DNA from: Takakia lepidozioides
Taxonomy: Eukaryota; Streptophyta; Takakiopsida; Takakiales; Takakiaceae
Assembly (NCBI GenBank): GCA_030704615.1
Contig: CM060731.1
Span: 992,001 to 1,056,000, forward strand
DNA length: 64,000 nucleotides
Direction: 5' to 3'
The translations under genes and the position numbers were made by a program. This document shows, one piece after another, positions 20,771 through 32,208 of this stretch. Numbering within the stretch: the first letter of the stretch is position 1; each line of letters starts with the position of its first letter. The notes beneath the pieces are model-generated. The model searched no databases and was not told the origin of the DNA. It was given only the letters and a program-made list of their open reading frames with translations.

Positions 20771-22771
20771 CTAAGATGTAAATGCGCCGCCACCTTCCCG
20801 AGTACGGGGTATCCATGTTATAGATACCAACTCATTTTGAACTCTTTGAGCCATACGTTGGTGGCGTTTGGAACCAACAGTGATAGTGCATGGTGACTTG
20901 CCTCATGCCCAGAACGTGAGTGGCAACAAGAGGTTAAAGCACGATCTTTTTCATCAAGCCAATGCTTGGACCCTTCAAACCCAGTAACAAACCAGCCCAA
21001 GGTAGGGCCAGATGGTTTCAGTCACATGTGTGACGTTGGTTGTAGGTTTGGTACTCATTTGGGGTTCCAAAATGGGATGAGATTTACCTGTAGGGCAGCT
21101 TCCTGAAATTGCTTGAAGATATTGGCTGTTGGCTAGGTGGTGGTGCACCAGATTTGGACTTGGCTAGTTGTGGAACCCCCGCGGACACCTACAGAAGTAT
21201 ATATAGGGAGTAGTAACCCGGAGAACGGTGCAAGCCCATTGGTGACTAAGAGCTAGTGAGTAAGCGTGCGAGCCGGAAAGCGACCAAGGTGTGGGGAGCT
21301 ATTCCGGACTACCACCTACCAAAAGGAATTTCCACTAGGCCCAAGGTGGTGGAGGGTCTTTTGGAGGCGCAAGGGGGACCGTTATGCCCCGGTGAGCAGC
21401 CGAAGCTCCGAGTTGGCCCGGCGGCCAGTTTGGGAGTTAGGCGCGCGCATCAAAGCGAGTAACTATGACTTGAAGGGGAGACAGAAAAAAGAAGAAAAAA
21501 AGACATGTTTCATTTTAGTGCCCCTGACATGATTTCTGTGCGTACCTAGTAGGTGTGGTTATCACATACTCTAACTTATCCAATTGGATATTTTATCTCA
21601 TCAGCGTCCTTATAGAGAAATTTTCTTGTTTTGATAGCTGCTGATGAAAATACTACGAACATCATCCTAGAGATACATTCCTTCCCGTTCAGTTCGTGTC
21701 CATAGACATTCGAGACAAGAGCATCCGAGACGTGAATGAGGATGCAAAGTCAAAACAACTTGATTGGGAAATTAGTGTAGACAACTCGAGACACTACCAG
21801 CTGGCGAAACTCACACACACAACATTTCCATAGTGTCCAACATGCATATGATTATATGGCACTCAAAAGGGCAACTCACGAGTGACTCGCTGCCAGCCAG
21901 TAGATGAATGAAACAAAACCACGTTCTCATGAAGGCAGGGGTGTGCAGTGGGTAGTTGTGGACAAAAATCAGATCGTACGATCGCCTTTTCTTACTTGAA
22001 TGTTGGACTTCCAACCTGGAGATTTTCGTTGAGAAGTGCCCTAGGTGGGTCCGTTCATTTTAGGGTGGCTCAGAAGTATACGTCCAGTCTGTCTGTTCAC
22101 TGTCACAGTTTTTCATCCAACACCATATATCACACACAAAATAATATAATCAAACATGAAATAATACTCTTTAGATGACAAAATGGATTGACAAACCATC
22201 ACAACAAATGAAATAAAAATTGAAAATCTATTCACAATTTTATGGATTACTTTTCACAATACAGTCAAGATCATGTCCAGGCAGTGTCCATCTTTCATGT
22301 GCATAACTTTTAACAAGTAATTTTTTTACACAATCCACTTGATATGCATTTATTGACATGTAGACCAAAGAGGATGTTCAATTTCATGAATTTATAACTG
22401 TAAATGTGCATGCATAAAGTAAAATTGTAGATGCAAAACTCATGACATTTGTTGTAATTATCTATTCGCCAAAGCTCCACTTGACTACTTGAATACTTCA
22501 AGTATGACCATGTACTAAGAATAGGAGTAGATATTAATGATTTTAAATTCACAGTATTATTCCGCAATGTTGTAGTATTCATAGTATTGAAAGTATATTG
22601 GAAGTAATCTAAATTTTATTTTTTGTCCTTACAATATGTTGAATTTTTAAAAGGACGATCAGGGATTGGAGACCAAGACTCTTTGGCTATTATACAGTCA
22701 TCTTACCATCCACCTACAATAAAGACCTTGAAGGCAAGTCACGAATAAATGGTATAGTATTGCTACGCGTT
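20771..22771. other. Gene-free stretch; possible LTR-like segment
   Basis: I see no supported gene. A TATA-like AGTATATATAGGGAG at about 21,198 stands 60 bases before a CGAGCCGGAAAGCG-rich segment, which could be part of a solo LTR, but no paired copy or ends were found. From 22,090 to 22,640 the sequence is strongly A/T-rich. Confidence 0.4.
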
Positions 22772-23000
22772 GCTCTGGAAGCTTCAACGAGGGCCGCAAC
22801 GTTTACCGAGTTACGGAATGTGACGCAGCAAGGGGGTCGCCGGATAGATGCTTTTCAGCTGAAGCTAGAAGATAAATATATTAACCGTCTCTAAAGCGGA
22901 CTACGCCGTCCTGGTGGCCAAGCGCAGCGAGAATTCTAGTAGATTTGTAGTGGGCGATGATGGCTTGGGCTATGGTGACGTTGGGGAGGAGGAAGAGTGG
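22772..23000 (+). pseudogene. DNA polymerase alpha N-terminal fragment
   Basis: Two successive frames match the N-terminal region of the replicative polymerase alpha catalytic subunit. The first reads ALEASTRAATF...QQGGRRIDAFQLKLED. After a TAA and frame change the second reads ADYAVLVAKRSEN then SSRFVVGDDGLGYGDVGEEE. The last block corresponds to the conserved [IV]VxDDGLGYxDxGxEE motif of that subunit. Only this domain is present and its frame is broken, so it is either a decayed pseudogene or an exon captured by a transposon. The protein would initiate nuclear DNA replication with primase. No further polymerase exons were found in the window. Confidence 0.6.
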
Positions 23001-23490
23001 ATGTCAACCACTTTCCTGACGATTCCGACGATTCCTGCTGAAAGGTTGTGCTCAGCTCTTTGCATCATAGACATAAGTAAAAGAATGGCAGTTTGGGTTG
23101 GAGGAGGGGAGGGTACATGTTTGCTGGTGCTTATTTGGATAGAACAGATCTTGAATGATAGTAAGTACATGTCATTCTTGTTCTACTAATGCAGTTATTA
23201 AGGAATCTGCCATGCATGGATTGTTATCTGGTTGCTCAAGAGATATGGAATATGAGGCTTTGAGCTGTTTGACGGGATGCCCACCCACATTGCAGATAAT
23301 TTTTTGCTTTTGTGGGAGGGATATCAATTCTCATGTATATTAGCGAATGATGTATGTGTTCAATAAGCCACTGTACTTAGTGTGTAGTGGTTAAAACAAG
23401 CACCAAGGGAGGTACAACAGCTACAGCTTCCAGCTTAATCATGTTCACATCTGAGCAGAACCTATTTCCTTGGTTGGTGATGGATTGCAG

Positions 23491-23583
23491 AAGGAATTTG
23501 AATTTCTTCATCTGGGTGGCACTCTATCTCAACAACAAAGAGAGAAGGTGCTGAAAGACTTCAGCAGCAACTCAAAGATACTT
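23491..23583 (+). CDS. Single exon of a RAD5/HLTF-like SNF2 helicase
   Basis: A 31-codon exon is bounded by GATTGCAG and GTAAGG splice sites. It reads KEFEFLHLGGTLSQQQREKV then LKDFSSNSKIL. This corresponds to helicase motif IV/V entry of SNF2 C-terminal domains, in particular RAD5/RAD16/HLTF-type enzymes, where xRLDGTLSQQQREKVLKxF is usual. Here RLDG is HLGG, a departure at normally conserved positions. SNF2 RAD5-type proteins act in nuclear post-replication DNA repair. Neighbouring exons were not found, so this may be one exon of a gene with very long introns or a captured fragment. Confidence 0.6.
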
Positions 23584-23889
23584 GTAAGGTTTTCTTGCTA
23601 TCCCGGAGTTTGTCAGTTTGGGGATTGAATGAACTCCCTGAGAGAGAGAGAGAAGAACACAACACTCCAAGGTTTTTGGGTTACTTGTCACCCCACTCTC
23701 CCCCTAAAAAAACATTTAGAAATGCTAATGTGCAAAGAGAGGAGGACTATGTTCTGAACACTGTAGTTCTACACCTCTGCAATTCGATGTCTCAGTCTGT
23801 GTTCTGTGCAAAAATCTAGTGAGCTTCATGGATGACCTGAAGCTTGTCATTTCTCCCCTTATGACCATTATGCTGGGGAATTACAGAAC
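23584..23889. other. Spacer with GA microsatellite
   Basis: A short GAGAGAGAGAGAG run lies at about 23,640-23,653. Otherwise there is no recognisable gene between the SNF2 exon and the gag frame. Confidence 0.5.
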
Positions 23890-24915
23890 TTGAAAATTAT
23901 TCAAGGTGAGACATCAAGACAAATTAACAGTGATAAACTAGAAGATCAGGAAATCAGATCGGTGGGAAGTGGGAACACTACACCAGAAGAAGTTGCCAGT
24001 AATGTACTTGGTGAATGGTTACCACAAGAAAGATCTGAAGGACCTTCTACAGTAACAAGCCCAAATCGAGGTTTTGCTGAAATATTAGAAGAAAGATTTG
24101 AGAACATTTTGAGTGAAGAAAGTGAAAGAAGTGAAAGCACTTCTCCAGAAAGGATAACCAGAACTGCACTCAAAGCTTTTAAAGATTCATTAAGCTTAGT
24201 AGGGACAGCAGCTGGAAGACGGCTATCATTGGGACAAGGACCTCCCAGCTTTGAATCACTGTTTGGAAGACAAACACCAACACCACCACAACCAGTAGTA
24301 GCGGGACCATCCCAGTTGCACCAGCTGCACCGATGGCTTTAGCAGCAAGCAAAACCATTTCCTTTATATGATGGGAAATCTGATCCAGATATCCATCTGA
24401 ATCAATTTGAAAACATGTGCACCATTTACAATGAAGCAACAGACCAAGAGAAGATCCGACTATTTCCTTGTTCAATGGCTCGGAAAGGCATTGAATGGTT
24501 GGCAACTTTCCCAGCCAATCACTTTGCAAATTGGGCAGATATGAGAGCCGCGTTTCAAGAAAGATATAGATCCAACAAATCCACATCTGAAATCTTCACA
24601 AGATTACAGAACTTGAGACAGAAAAAAAAAGAATAAGTAGTCGACTACCTAGAGAGAATGAAGACTCTGATCAGGAAGCTACCTCAAGCACCAGGGGATG
24701 ATTTGCAAAAATCATGGTTCATCAATGGACTTCGTCCTGAATATGTAACCATGGTTATAGTCATGCCTAACAACACTTTGGCTGAAGCAGTATGTGTCAC
24801 GCGGCTTTTACTCACCCATCCCTTCGCTATCCGAGGCGGAAACTCCAAGATAGAAGAGTTGGAAATCTCTAAGTACTCAGCCCGCTCAGAACAATCAGTC
24901 ATGACCTACAGCTAG
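23890..24915 (+). pseudogene. Ty3-type retrotransposon gag, copy A
   Basis: One continuous frame carries the capsid-type retrotransposon gag domain: KPFPLYDGKSDPDIHLNQFE, RLFPCSMARKGIEWLATFP, NWADMRAAFQERY and LPQAPGDDLQKSWFINGLRP. A proline/serine-rich leader precedes it. Only two in-frame stops interrupt it, TAG at 24,340 and TAA at 24,634; no frameshift is needed across 1 kb. Gag would assemble cytoplasmic virus-like particles. No zinc knuckle or pol follows; the frame ends at 24,915 and different sequence begins. It is related to, but distinct from, the gag at 30.9 kb. Confidence 0.8.
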
Positions 24916-25248
24916 TGTATCATGGGGGTGTTTCCTATTTGTTTTCCTTTCCGCATTCATGTTAGCTACCTGGCTATTGATAATTAAGTATCAGTTTGCT
25001 TCATCAATCTATCGGATTCCATCAACTCATCCATTCATTCCACAGCTTCACTCAGATCTCTCTACACAGTGTGATTGTATCGTATAAGTATCAGATTATG
25101 ATTTATCAGGTATCAGGCCGAAGCCATTGTGTCTCTAATCTGCTCTACAATATCACTACAGCTTTGCATATAACAAGCATATACTAATCATCTCTCCTCC
25201 TTCACCGTGCTCTCCATCTTTGCTTCCGTTCTTGCTCTCCGCCCGATC
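24916..25248. other. Spacer without gene
   Basis: Pyrimidine-rich, A/T-biased sequence between the gag remnant and the 503-base repeat. No gene or structural RNA is visible. Confidence 0.5.
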
Positions 25249-25751
25249 CCCTCTCATGCATGACCAAGTAGGCTCCCCGTGAAGTGTTTCCAAGAATCCT
25301 CCTTCTCAGTCATTGCTTCTCCCTTTATCTTCCTACCCGTGGCTCTAACCGTTTCCCTCACTAACCGTCGTCCGTGAACTAACATGTTCCATTTGCATGT
25401 GTTGTTCCCCACAGTCGTTCCCTGTCCTGCTCTCCGTTCCCTATGGTCGTGACAGCTGTGTCAAGCTGTGACTGGCTGTGTGAAACTGTGACGGGTTGTG
25501 ACCGGCTGTGTCGGGCTGTGACTGGCTGTGCGACTATGTTTGGCTGTGTCGGGCTGTTACTGGCTGTGTGGCTGTGTCGGCTGTGACGGGCTGTGTTGGC
25601 TGTGATGGGCTGTGACGGGCTGTGTTGGCTGTGATGGGCTGTGTCGGGCTGTGTTGGCTGTGACGGGCTGTGTAACCCCCTTCTAAAGTGCGTTGTTGTC
25701 ACCCCTAAGGCTCCTGGTCTTAGTCTGTGCAAAAATTAAGGGTACCCTACA
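25249..25751. repeat. 503-base direct repeat, left copy, with GGCTGTG minisatellite
   Basis: The segment starts CCCTCTCATGCATGACCAAG and ends AAGGGTACCCTACA. It is nearly identical to 31,735-32,208, differing mainly by one extra minisatellite unit of about 29 bases and a few substitutions. About 25,444-25,673 is a minisatellite of GGCTGTGACG, GGCTGTGTCG and GGCTGTGTT words. Its class is unresolved. It could be an LTR of the minus-strand element to its right: a purine tract GAGAGGGGAAGGGG on the minus strand lies at 25,795-25,808. Confidence 0.85.
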
Positions 25752-25830
25752 AATCCCGTATAAGTGTCTAAGTCCCAGACAGTCCTCTAACATTACCCCT
25801 TCCCCTCTCAAAAAGCCGTGTCCTCACGGT

Positions 25831-28734
25831 TTACTGATTGCGATTAGCAAACCTTTGTGAGTGAGCACCTTTCTGACGTTGAGAGTTTCGTGGCGGACTG
25901 TGTGTTCGAGCCCGAGGTCTGTCACTGGTTGACGGAGATGTTTGAACACTACCCGGATAAGTTAGGCCCTCTGGAGGCTGATATCGAGGTAACCTTTCAG
26001 GCATAGGAGACCCCCGTCGCTTCTTCTCTGCCATCTGAATTGCATAGTCTTTTCCCATGTCAAAAGAATCCGCTGAAGAAACAGTTGTATCAGAATCCTC
26101 ATCGCCTCTCAGGTGTTTTAATTGTCGAACTTTTTGTGGAATCCTCTGGGGCATACAATGTTGTCCTACCATGTCTGGAAGTTTATATTTTAAAACTTGC
26201 TGTAAACGCTGAACAACAAAATTGGTGAAGACACTGAGCTCCTTGTCTGTCCAGGTGAGTGGGGTACCAATTACTTGTGCACCGTGCAAGTATTTCCATG
26301 CCACATGTCCCTTATAGAAAATATCATCAATGCCGAATTTCTGTGTTGACAAATTGTTCCAGGCCGCTTGAAACCATGAACGAATTTGAGAATCCTTTTG
26401 CATCATAACTTTTGCCTCATATAGGTACATATGAGGTGGCACTGAAGGTAAGACCCAATGATCTTCACTGGAATAACTCAGAAAGCGCAATTGCATCTTG
26501 TGCTGCTCAATGTGATAACGTACCAGAAAACAAACAGCGTAGTATAACCCGCATCCCATGACAATACTTGCTACCTCCTTGGTCTTGGTATAAATGAATC
26601 CATGTACAACTTGGAAGGCAATTAATTCCTTCAACATTGTACTTGCCTCATGCCAGTATTGTGCAAAGTGATGATCTTCAATATGTCGATTGTTCGGAAG
26701 AACTTTAGTCCTAGTTGCCACTAGCAGCCAAATACGCATGATTTGGTAGTAATGTGCGAATGGCTGTGGAGGACTAAATTCTTTCCAAGCCAAATCCAAC
26801 ATGATGGGAATTTGGTTGAAGGGCATAATCATAGCCCTACTGTACTCTCTTGCAGCTGGAGTTTTAGGTGGGTTCAAAGCAGCATTGCCCCATACCTCAG
26901 GCTGTGATGGCTGTGGTGTGGTTGTAGTAACAACAGGTTCAGCTACTGGTACAGTGACTTGTTGTGGTGTTGGTGGTACTGGTTCTTGTATCATTGGCAT
27001 CTCCTGCACCTCCTGTGAAGAAGACTGAAAAGCCAAAGTTCTGGCTTGTAAATAAGAAGCCATTAACTGTTCCTCAGGTATATAGGCTCTTTTGTCGATA
27101 TTTGAAGTGAGGTCTTCCACTTGAGTCTGCAGTCCGTCTACATCTTCCTGTAACTCCGCTATCCTACTATAGACATTGTCTATAGTAGTTGTGGCAATGT
27201 TCTGCACTTGGAATCTGAGTTCATTCATCTCGCTTTGGGTGAGCTTTCGTGGTGCTTTTCCCTCCACTGGGCCTTGTGCTAACCAGACCTGCATAAGTTG
27301 GTTATCCACCAAGTTGCTTGTGGTTCCTCTGAGAGTGTGCTCCTCTCTTAGTTTGTACACATCTAATTGCTGTTGTAAATCCTCCATGCGCTTCGCATGA
27401 GGTTCAACCAAATTCGCATAGGCAGCAAGTAGATTATTGGCTTCTTTCCAAGCCTTGTTATTGACCGAGATTTCATTTCTATTGGCCATGATCGTTTGTT
27501 GCAACTCCACGATGTGCTTCTCTTGATCAGCTTCAATCTGCCTGTATTGCTTGAAAGTATCCTCATTGCGACAGATTGTATTCTTCATGTCGACAATGAG
27601 TTTCATTTGCTCAACATTCTCTGCTTCTGCCTTCATATTTTTTTCTGCTTGACTGTTTATTTCTTTTGTAGTTTGGTCAAGCATAGTTGTGAGTGTAGCA
27701 CATTGTATGGCCATCCTGTCATGCACTGTCTGCAACTGCGTATGTAGTGCATTCACTTCTTGCAACTTGCTTTCATGCTGCACCTGCATTTGGTATAGCT
27801 GTTGCTTATGTGCTTCGTGCAACTGGTCTTGCGCGAGGCCTGCCTCAATCAATTGTTCCTTGGCCAATTGCAAAGCCGCTTCTGTATTCTCCAAGTCTTG
27901 CTGCATCTTGAGAGTGACCTCCTCATCGACCTTGTTTGCACACTCAGTGGCTAGTCGAGCCTCAAACTCCTTCCTGAGTTCCTCTCTCAAGGCTGTCAAT
28001 TGGGTAGTTGGAACATGAGATTTGACATAAGTCCCCAACAAATTAAGTGTCCTGCCTATGGAACTCATCAGCATTGCCTGTTGAGGGTCATCATGGTGAG
28101 GTTGCTGCTGTTCCTCCTGATCCTCAACCGTGTGTTGTCTCACGAACCACTCAGGCCATTGTCCCACCGGATTTTCTTCCTGAATTACTTCATCCATCAC
28201 CGGTGCTGCAGTGTCTTGACATTCTACCTGTGGTACCTCCGACATAGGTGTGTGTATTATATGCACCTCAGGATTTCTCTTGGGCAACTATTGCACCTCT
28301 GGAATCTCTGTCTCCTTGACCAGACCAGAATATTCATAGAGAAGGTCCCCCTTCTCAATTTCTACCACTATCTGTTCTGTAGTTGGAATATCTAACCCTT
28401 CTTTTTCCAAATCAATTATTTCTGGTTGAGCTGCATGGACAACTCGTAACCTTGTGACAAGCCGATCATCTGGCTGTGATGGCTGTGATACTGAAGTAAC
28501 TTCCTCTTCCCTCTCTGAAGGTCCTGCTTCTAGTAATAGCAGTTCTCTATGCTGCTGTGCCCCTTCCTGCACAAAAACTTGGGAAACATTATTATGCGGA
28601 TTCCTTGAAGCCAGTGGATCCGCCACTACAGTCTTTCCGCGCCTCTGTCTCTTATTCTTGTGTTGTCCTGCCATTCCACCCTCACTGTGTGAAGAGCCTG
28701 ACTCTTCCATTGCAGTGGTTTCTGGCTCAAACAC
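25831..28734 (-). pseudogene. Long uncharacterised element ORF, C-terminal part
   Basis: An 818-codon open frame continues in the same frame, across one TAG at 28,288-28,290, into a further 148 codons. I do not recognise the protein. Residues of the 148-codon part are acidic and Ser/Gly-rich with a KNKRQRRGK basic patch. The first half of the 818 is Gln/Glu-rich and strongly predicted by eye to be coiled coil (LQTVHDRMAIQCATLTTMLD, QLMASYLQARTLAFQ). A globular-looking region follows (HYYQIMRIWLLVATRTKVLP, IVMGCGLYYAVCFLVRYHI), then a basic, Arg/Ser-rich tail. Its place among retroelement parts suggests an extra ORF of a retrotransposon. Confidence 0.5.
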
Positions 28735-30067
28735 TCACATCTCATTTCTTTCTCGAGCATCAAGGATGCCAGAATCAAGAATTATTTGAGCAATGATTGG
28801 GCCAGACACTATGATAGGAGACTTTGCGGCAGTACCCTGTAATCTTTTCATCTCCTCTACCAGTGCGTTGTACATTATGTCCGCCCATTCTACCTCTTCT
28901 CCTCAGGGCTTTGAGTATTTCCTCTGTGAAGGATCTGCTCAAATACTGTTGGTTCTGTTTCATGGCAAACAGAACGTTCAATACCTGGCCTACCTCTTTA
29001 AGCCCTGGGTACACGGCCTTGGTACAAGCATAACCCTGAGTTTTAAAGAAACTCCCTTCTTGGAATAAGTCCCATATTTGCAGTCTTGCCCTGTGCTCCT
29101 CCACATGCACCTGGCCTGCTGGCAATCGAAACAATTCCTGTAGGTATAGGGGAGTAATTACTAATTCAACTCCCTTCACCGTTGTTGCTCCTGTCCTTGG
29201 CTCAAAGTTCTGTAAAAATTGTAACATGTACTGTCTATGGTGCAATGTCCAATCTTTGCTTTGCAATCCTTGCAATCTCAGCTCCTTCAGTATTTGCATC
29301 GCCTGTGGGGTAGCAATTGTTTGTTTCTGCAGAATTGTGGTGCTCTTCACCCTGATTTCCTCCATTCCTCTCACTCTCTTCATTCTAGACCCACAGAACT
29401 GTTTTGGCTGTAACAATTGAAGAAATGCCTGTAGTGCACAAAGCATAAACGTATGGTTGCCACAAAAAGCTATGGATAATTTCTTGTAAGCCTGTGGAGC
29501 TTGCAAGCATCGATCAAGAGAAAAGCTCCGCTCTGTTCTTTCGTGTCTATGCCACTGCGTAAGTAATATTGCGAGCGTATAGTCTGTTAGTTCCTCCATA
29601 GTTTCCAAGCTATAGCATCGATGGTCTGTCCCGTCGAGACGCCCGTTACTTAGAACGACGCCGCCTCTTGCGCTTAATTTCCCTCCAATTTCTTGATCCT
29701 TTCTCTGGCTTTCTATTGGCTGTAACCGCTGTGACTGGATTTTAGATTTCATTTTCTTTAGTGGACTTTCCCTGCTGGATAGTCCACTAGGATCACACAT
29801 GTGAGAAGAATTTCGCTTTTCTGTACTTGTTGTTTGTTCCGTTCCTTTTTTTCCGTATTCATTAATGGGCCCGCCATTCATCCAAATTGACGCGCTAAAT
29901 AGGTACTTTGACGGCCATCTTTGTCCTCTTTCTTGATGACACCTGTTCTTGCACTTCCTTCTCAGCTGTGTGTCGCGCCCTGACTTCCACGTGTCTATTT
30001 TTAAACTGGTTTCCGTCTTTTCTTCCGTCAGCCATTTTCCTGAAGTTATTGTGCGCCCACCTGTCAC
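28735..30067 (-). pseudogene. Long uncharacterised element ORF, N-terminal part
   Basis: A 430-codon frame precedes the ORF at 25,831-28,734. After a frame change near 28,900 the reading (SPIIVSGPIIAQIILDSGIL) joins the downstream ORF across one TGA. The N-terminal third is basic and low in structure. The rest is a helical-looking domain with LCALQAFLQLLQPKQFCGSR, VELVITPLYLQELFRLPAGQ and YPGLKEVGQVLNVLFAMKQN. I do not recognise it. Together the pieces would make one protein of about 1,400 residues, unusually large for a non-pol element protein. Confidence 0.45.
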
Positions 30068-30072
30068 TGTTT

Positions 30073-30855
30073 CTATGGATCGTGTAACCCTAATAGGCTG
30101 TGTTGAGCTGTGACAGGCTGTGTCATACTGTGGTACACTGTGATAGGCTGTGATGCACTGTGATAGGCTGTGACACGCGGTGGTAGGTTGTGATAGGTTG
30201 TGTTGCGCCGTGCTGGGCTGTGATAGGCTGTGTCACGTTGTGATGGGCTGTGATAGGCTGTGTTTCGCCTTGATAGGCTGTGATAGGCTGTGTCACGTCG
30301 TGATGGACTGTGATAGGCTGTGTTTCGCCTTGATGGGCTGTGATAGGCTGTGTTTCGCCTTGATAGGCTGTGATAGGCTGTGTCACGTCGTGATGGACTG
30401 TGATAGGCTGTGTTTTTCCTTGATGGGCTGTGATAGGCCGTGTCACGCTTGTTCTGCCCGCCTTGGTCATATATGCTTGGCCTAGCGACAAATGCTCCAT
30501 ACTCCGTTGGTAACACTGGCGCAGCCCGTGACTGCTCTTGCGTTTCAACATGCAAATCATGCTGCAATGGTTTGTCATGGATACCACTGTATCCCTTTAA
30601 CTTATTGGCATTGACTCTTCCCAACATTTCTTTGTTAATGGTTTGTAACATGGCGGTGTTGTTATCATACATCTTCCCATAGTGGTCCTGATCATTGTTT
30701 CTTCTTGGCTGGGGCTGCACCTGATGCACCCTTACTTGCCTAGGTTCTCTTGCAGCTGTCCTTCTGGCTCTGGGGGGACAGGGAGTGTGGGAAGTAGTGC
30801 AACTGAAGCTGGGAATACTGTGAATATCGTGGGGCCAGTAACAGGGAGTGCTCAA
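30073..30855 (-). pseudogene. Unrecognised ORF running into the minisatellite
   Basis: A 260-codon frame has a non-repetitive start including INKEMLGRVNANKLKGYSGI and LPTEYGAFVARPSIYDQGG. It then becomes a translation of the minisatellite (repeats of TAYHSPSRR). The repetitive half is unlikely to be selected protein. The first half may be element-derived, but I recognise no domain. Confidence 0.3.
30093..30450. repeat. GGCTGTGATA minisatellite, third array
   Basis: About 35 units of GGCTGTGATA, GGCTGTGTCACG and GGCTGTGTTTCGCC alternate in a higher-order pattern. The words are related to the arrays at 25.45 and 31.95 kb, but the order differs and the array is longer. Confidence 0.9.
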
Positions 30856-31757
30856 GGGCCACCACTTGGTGGAGAATCCACCACAAAAACAACAGGTCCT
30901 GAAGGACCAGCACCAGCAAGGGTGCCAACACCTGTCAGTGGGCAGAAGGTAGGGCCACAGATGGCGTTACAACCAACACGGGCAAAACCACCCTTTCCAA
31001 TATATTCAGGGAAAGGGGATCCCGATGTACACATTAGCCAATTTGAGCACATGTGTATAGTGAACAATGAGAATGGCGATGATGCCAAGATGAGATTGTT
31101 TCCTTGTTCACTTATCAAGAAAACAAGTGAATGGTATGAAAGATTCCCTGATAATCATTTCCTAACCTGGAATGGCTTGAATACATCATTTCGAAATAGG
31201 TTCAGGACAAGTAAAACTGAGGATGAAGTGTATGGAAGTTTACAACAGTTAAAGCAAAAGAAGCATGAAACTGTTGAGGAGTATATGGAAAAGATGGAAT
31301 TGATGATGAAAAAGCTGGCTGCAGTACCAGCACCCGGTTTACAGAAGACTTGGTTTGTGAGTGGACTAAGACCAGAGTTGCAAAAGAAAGTGGATATGTT
31401 ACCCCATAATACAGTGGAGGAGGCATTTGAACTGCAAACAAAATTGAGCAATTGGGAATGCTCAGGAGAGAGAAAATGGATGATGAGGACTCTGAGGATG
31501 AGTCAGATGAAGAAGAAGAGCAAGAACTAAAAAGGAAGAGTAAGAGAAAGGAGAAGCTGAAGAGGGATAACTATGAAAAAAGATTGGAAGAAATCTTGAA
31601 GAAGTATGCCACAGAGGCTGCAACACATTGGAGGAAGGGTGTTTGGTGTGCAAAGTGCCAGAATGAAGGCCATACCACCACAGAATGCCACATGAAGGAG
31701 AAACAATGTACTATCTGTAAAATGGATAACCATTCCCTCTCATGCATGACCAAGTAG
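30848..31757 (+). pseudogene. Ty3-type retrotransposon gag with zinc knuckle, copy B
   Basis: The retrotransposon gag domain runs through KPPFPIYSGKGDPDVHISQF, EWYERFPDNHFLTWNGLNTS, RNRFRTSKTEDEVYGSLQQL and VPAPGLQKTWFVSGLRPEL. A frame change near 31,450-31,530 leads to an acidic/basic linker and a CX2CX4HX4C zinc knuckle (CAKCQNEGHTTTEC). A second knuckle, CTICKMDNH, is cut by the 474-base repeat that begins at 31,735. Zinc knuckles bind the element RNA. The reading resumes as DPEEERKQYPES at 32,209, showing that the repeat is an insertion in this gag-pol frame or an intron-like insert. Confidence 0.85.
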
Positions 31758-32208
31758 TCTCCCCGTGAAGTGTTTCCAAGAATCCCCCTTCTCAGTCCTT
31801 GCTTCTCCCTTTATCTTCCTACCCGTGGCTCTAACCGTTTCCCTCACTAACCGTCGTCCGTGAACTAACATGTTCCATTTGCAGGTGTTGTTCCCCACAG
31901 TCGTTCCCTGTCCTACTCTCCGTTCCCTATGGTCGTGACAGCTGTGTCAAGCTGTGACTGGCTGTGTGAAACTGTGACGGGTTGTGACCGGCTGTGTCGG
32001 GCTGTGACTGGCTGTGCGACTGTGTTTGGCTGTGTCGGGCTGTTACTGGCTGTGTGGCTGTGTCGGCTGTGACGGGCTGTGTTGGCTGTGATGGGCTGTG
32101 TCGGGCTGTGTTGGCTGTGACGGGCTGTGTAACCCCCTTCTAAAGTGCGCTGCTGTCACCCCTAAGGCTCCTGGTCTTAGTCTGTGCAAAAATTAAGGGT
32201 ACCCTACA
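31735..32208. repeat. 474-base direct repeat, right copy, inside gag-pol
   Basis: This copy is nearly identical to 25,249-25,751. It interrupts the second gag zinc knuckle. Its own first bases supply a few in-frame codons and then a TAG. GAG/POL coding resumes directly after ACCCTACA. No clear target duplication is visible, so the mode of insertion is unresolved. Confidence 0.85.

Noticed and set aside
25379-25732. Open frame with HSQ/TAR-type repeats
   Set aside because: It reads the GGCTGTG minisatellite; repeats in DNA explain the open frame.
30180-30485. 101-codon CDRLC-repeat frame
   Set aside because: This too is the minisatellite read on the other strand.
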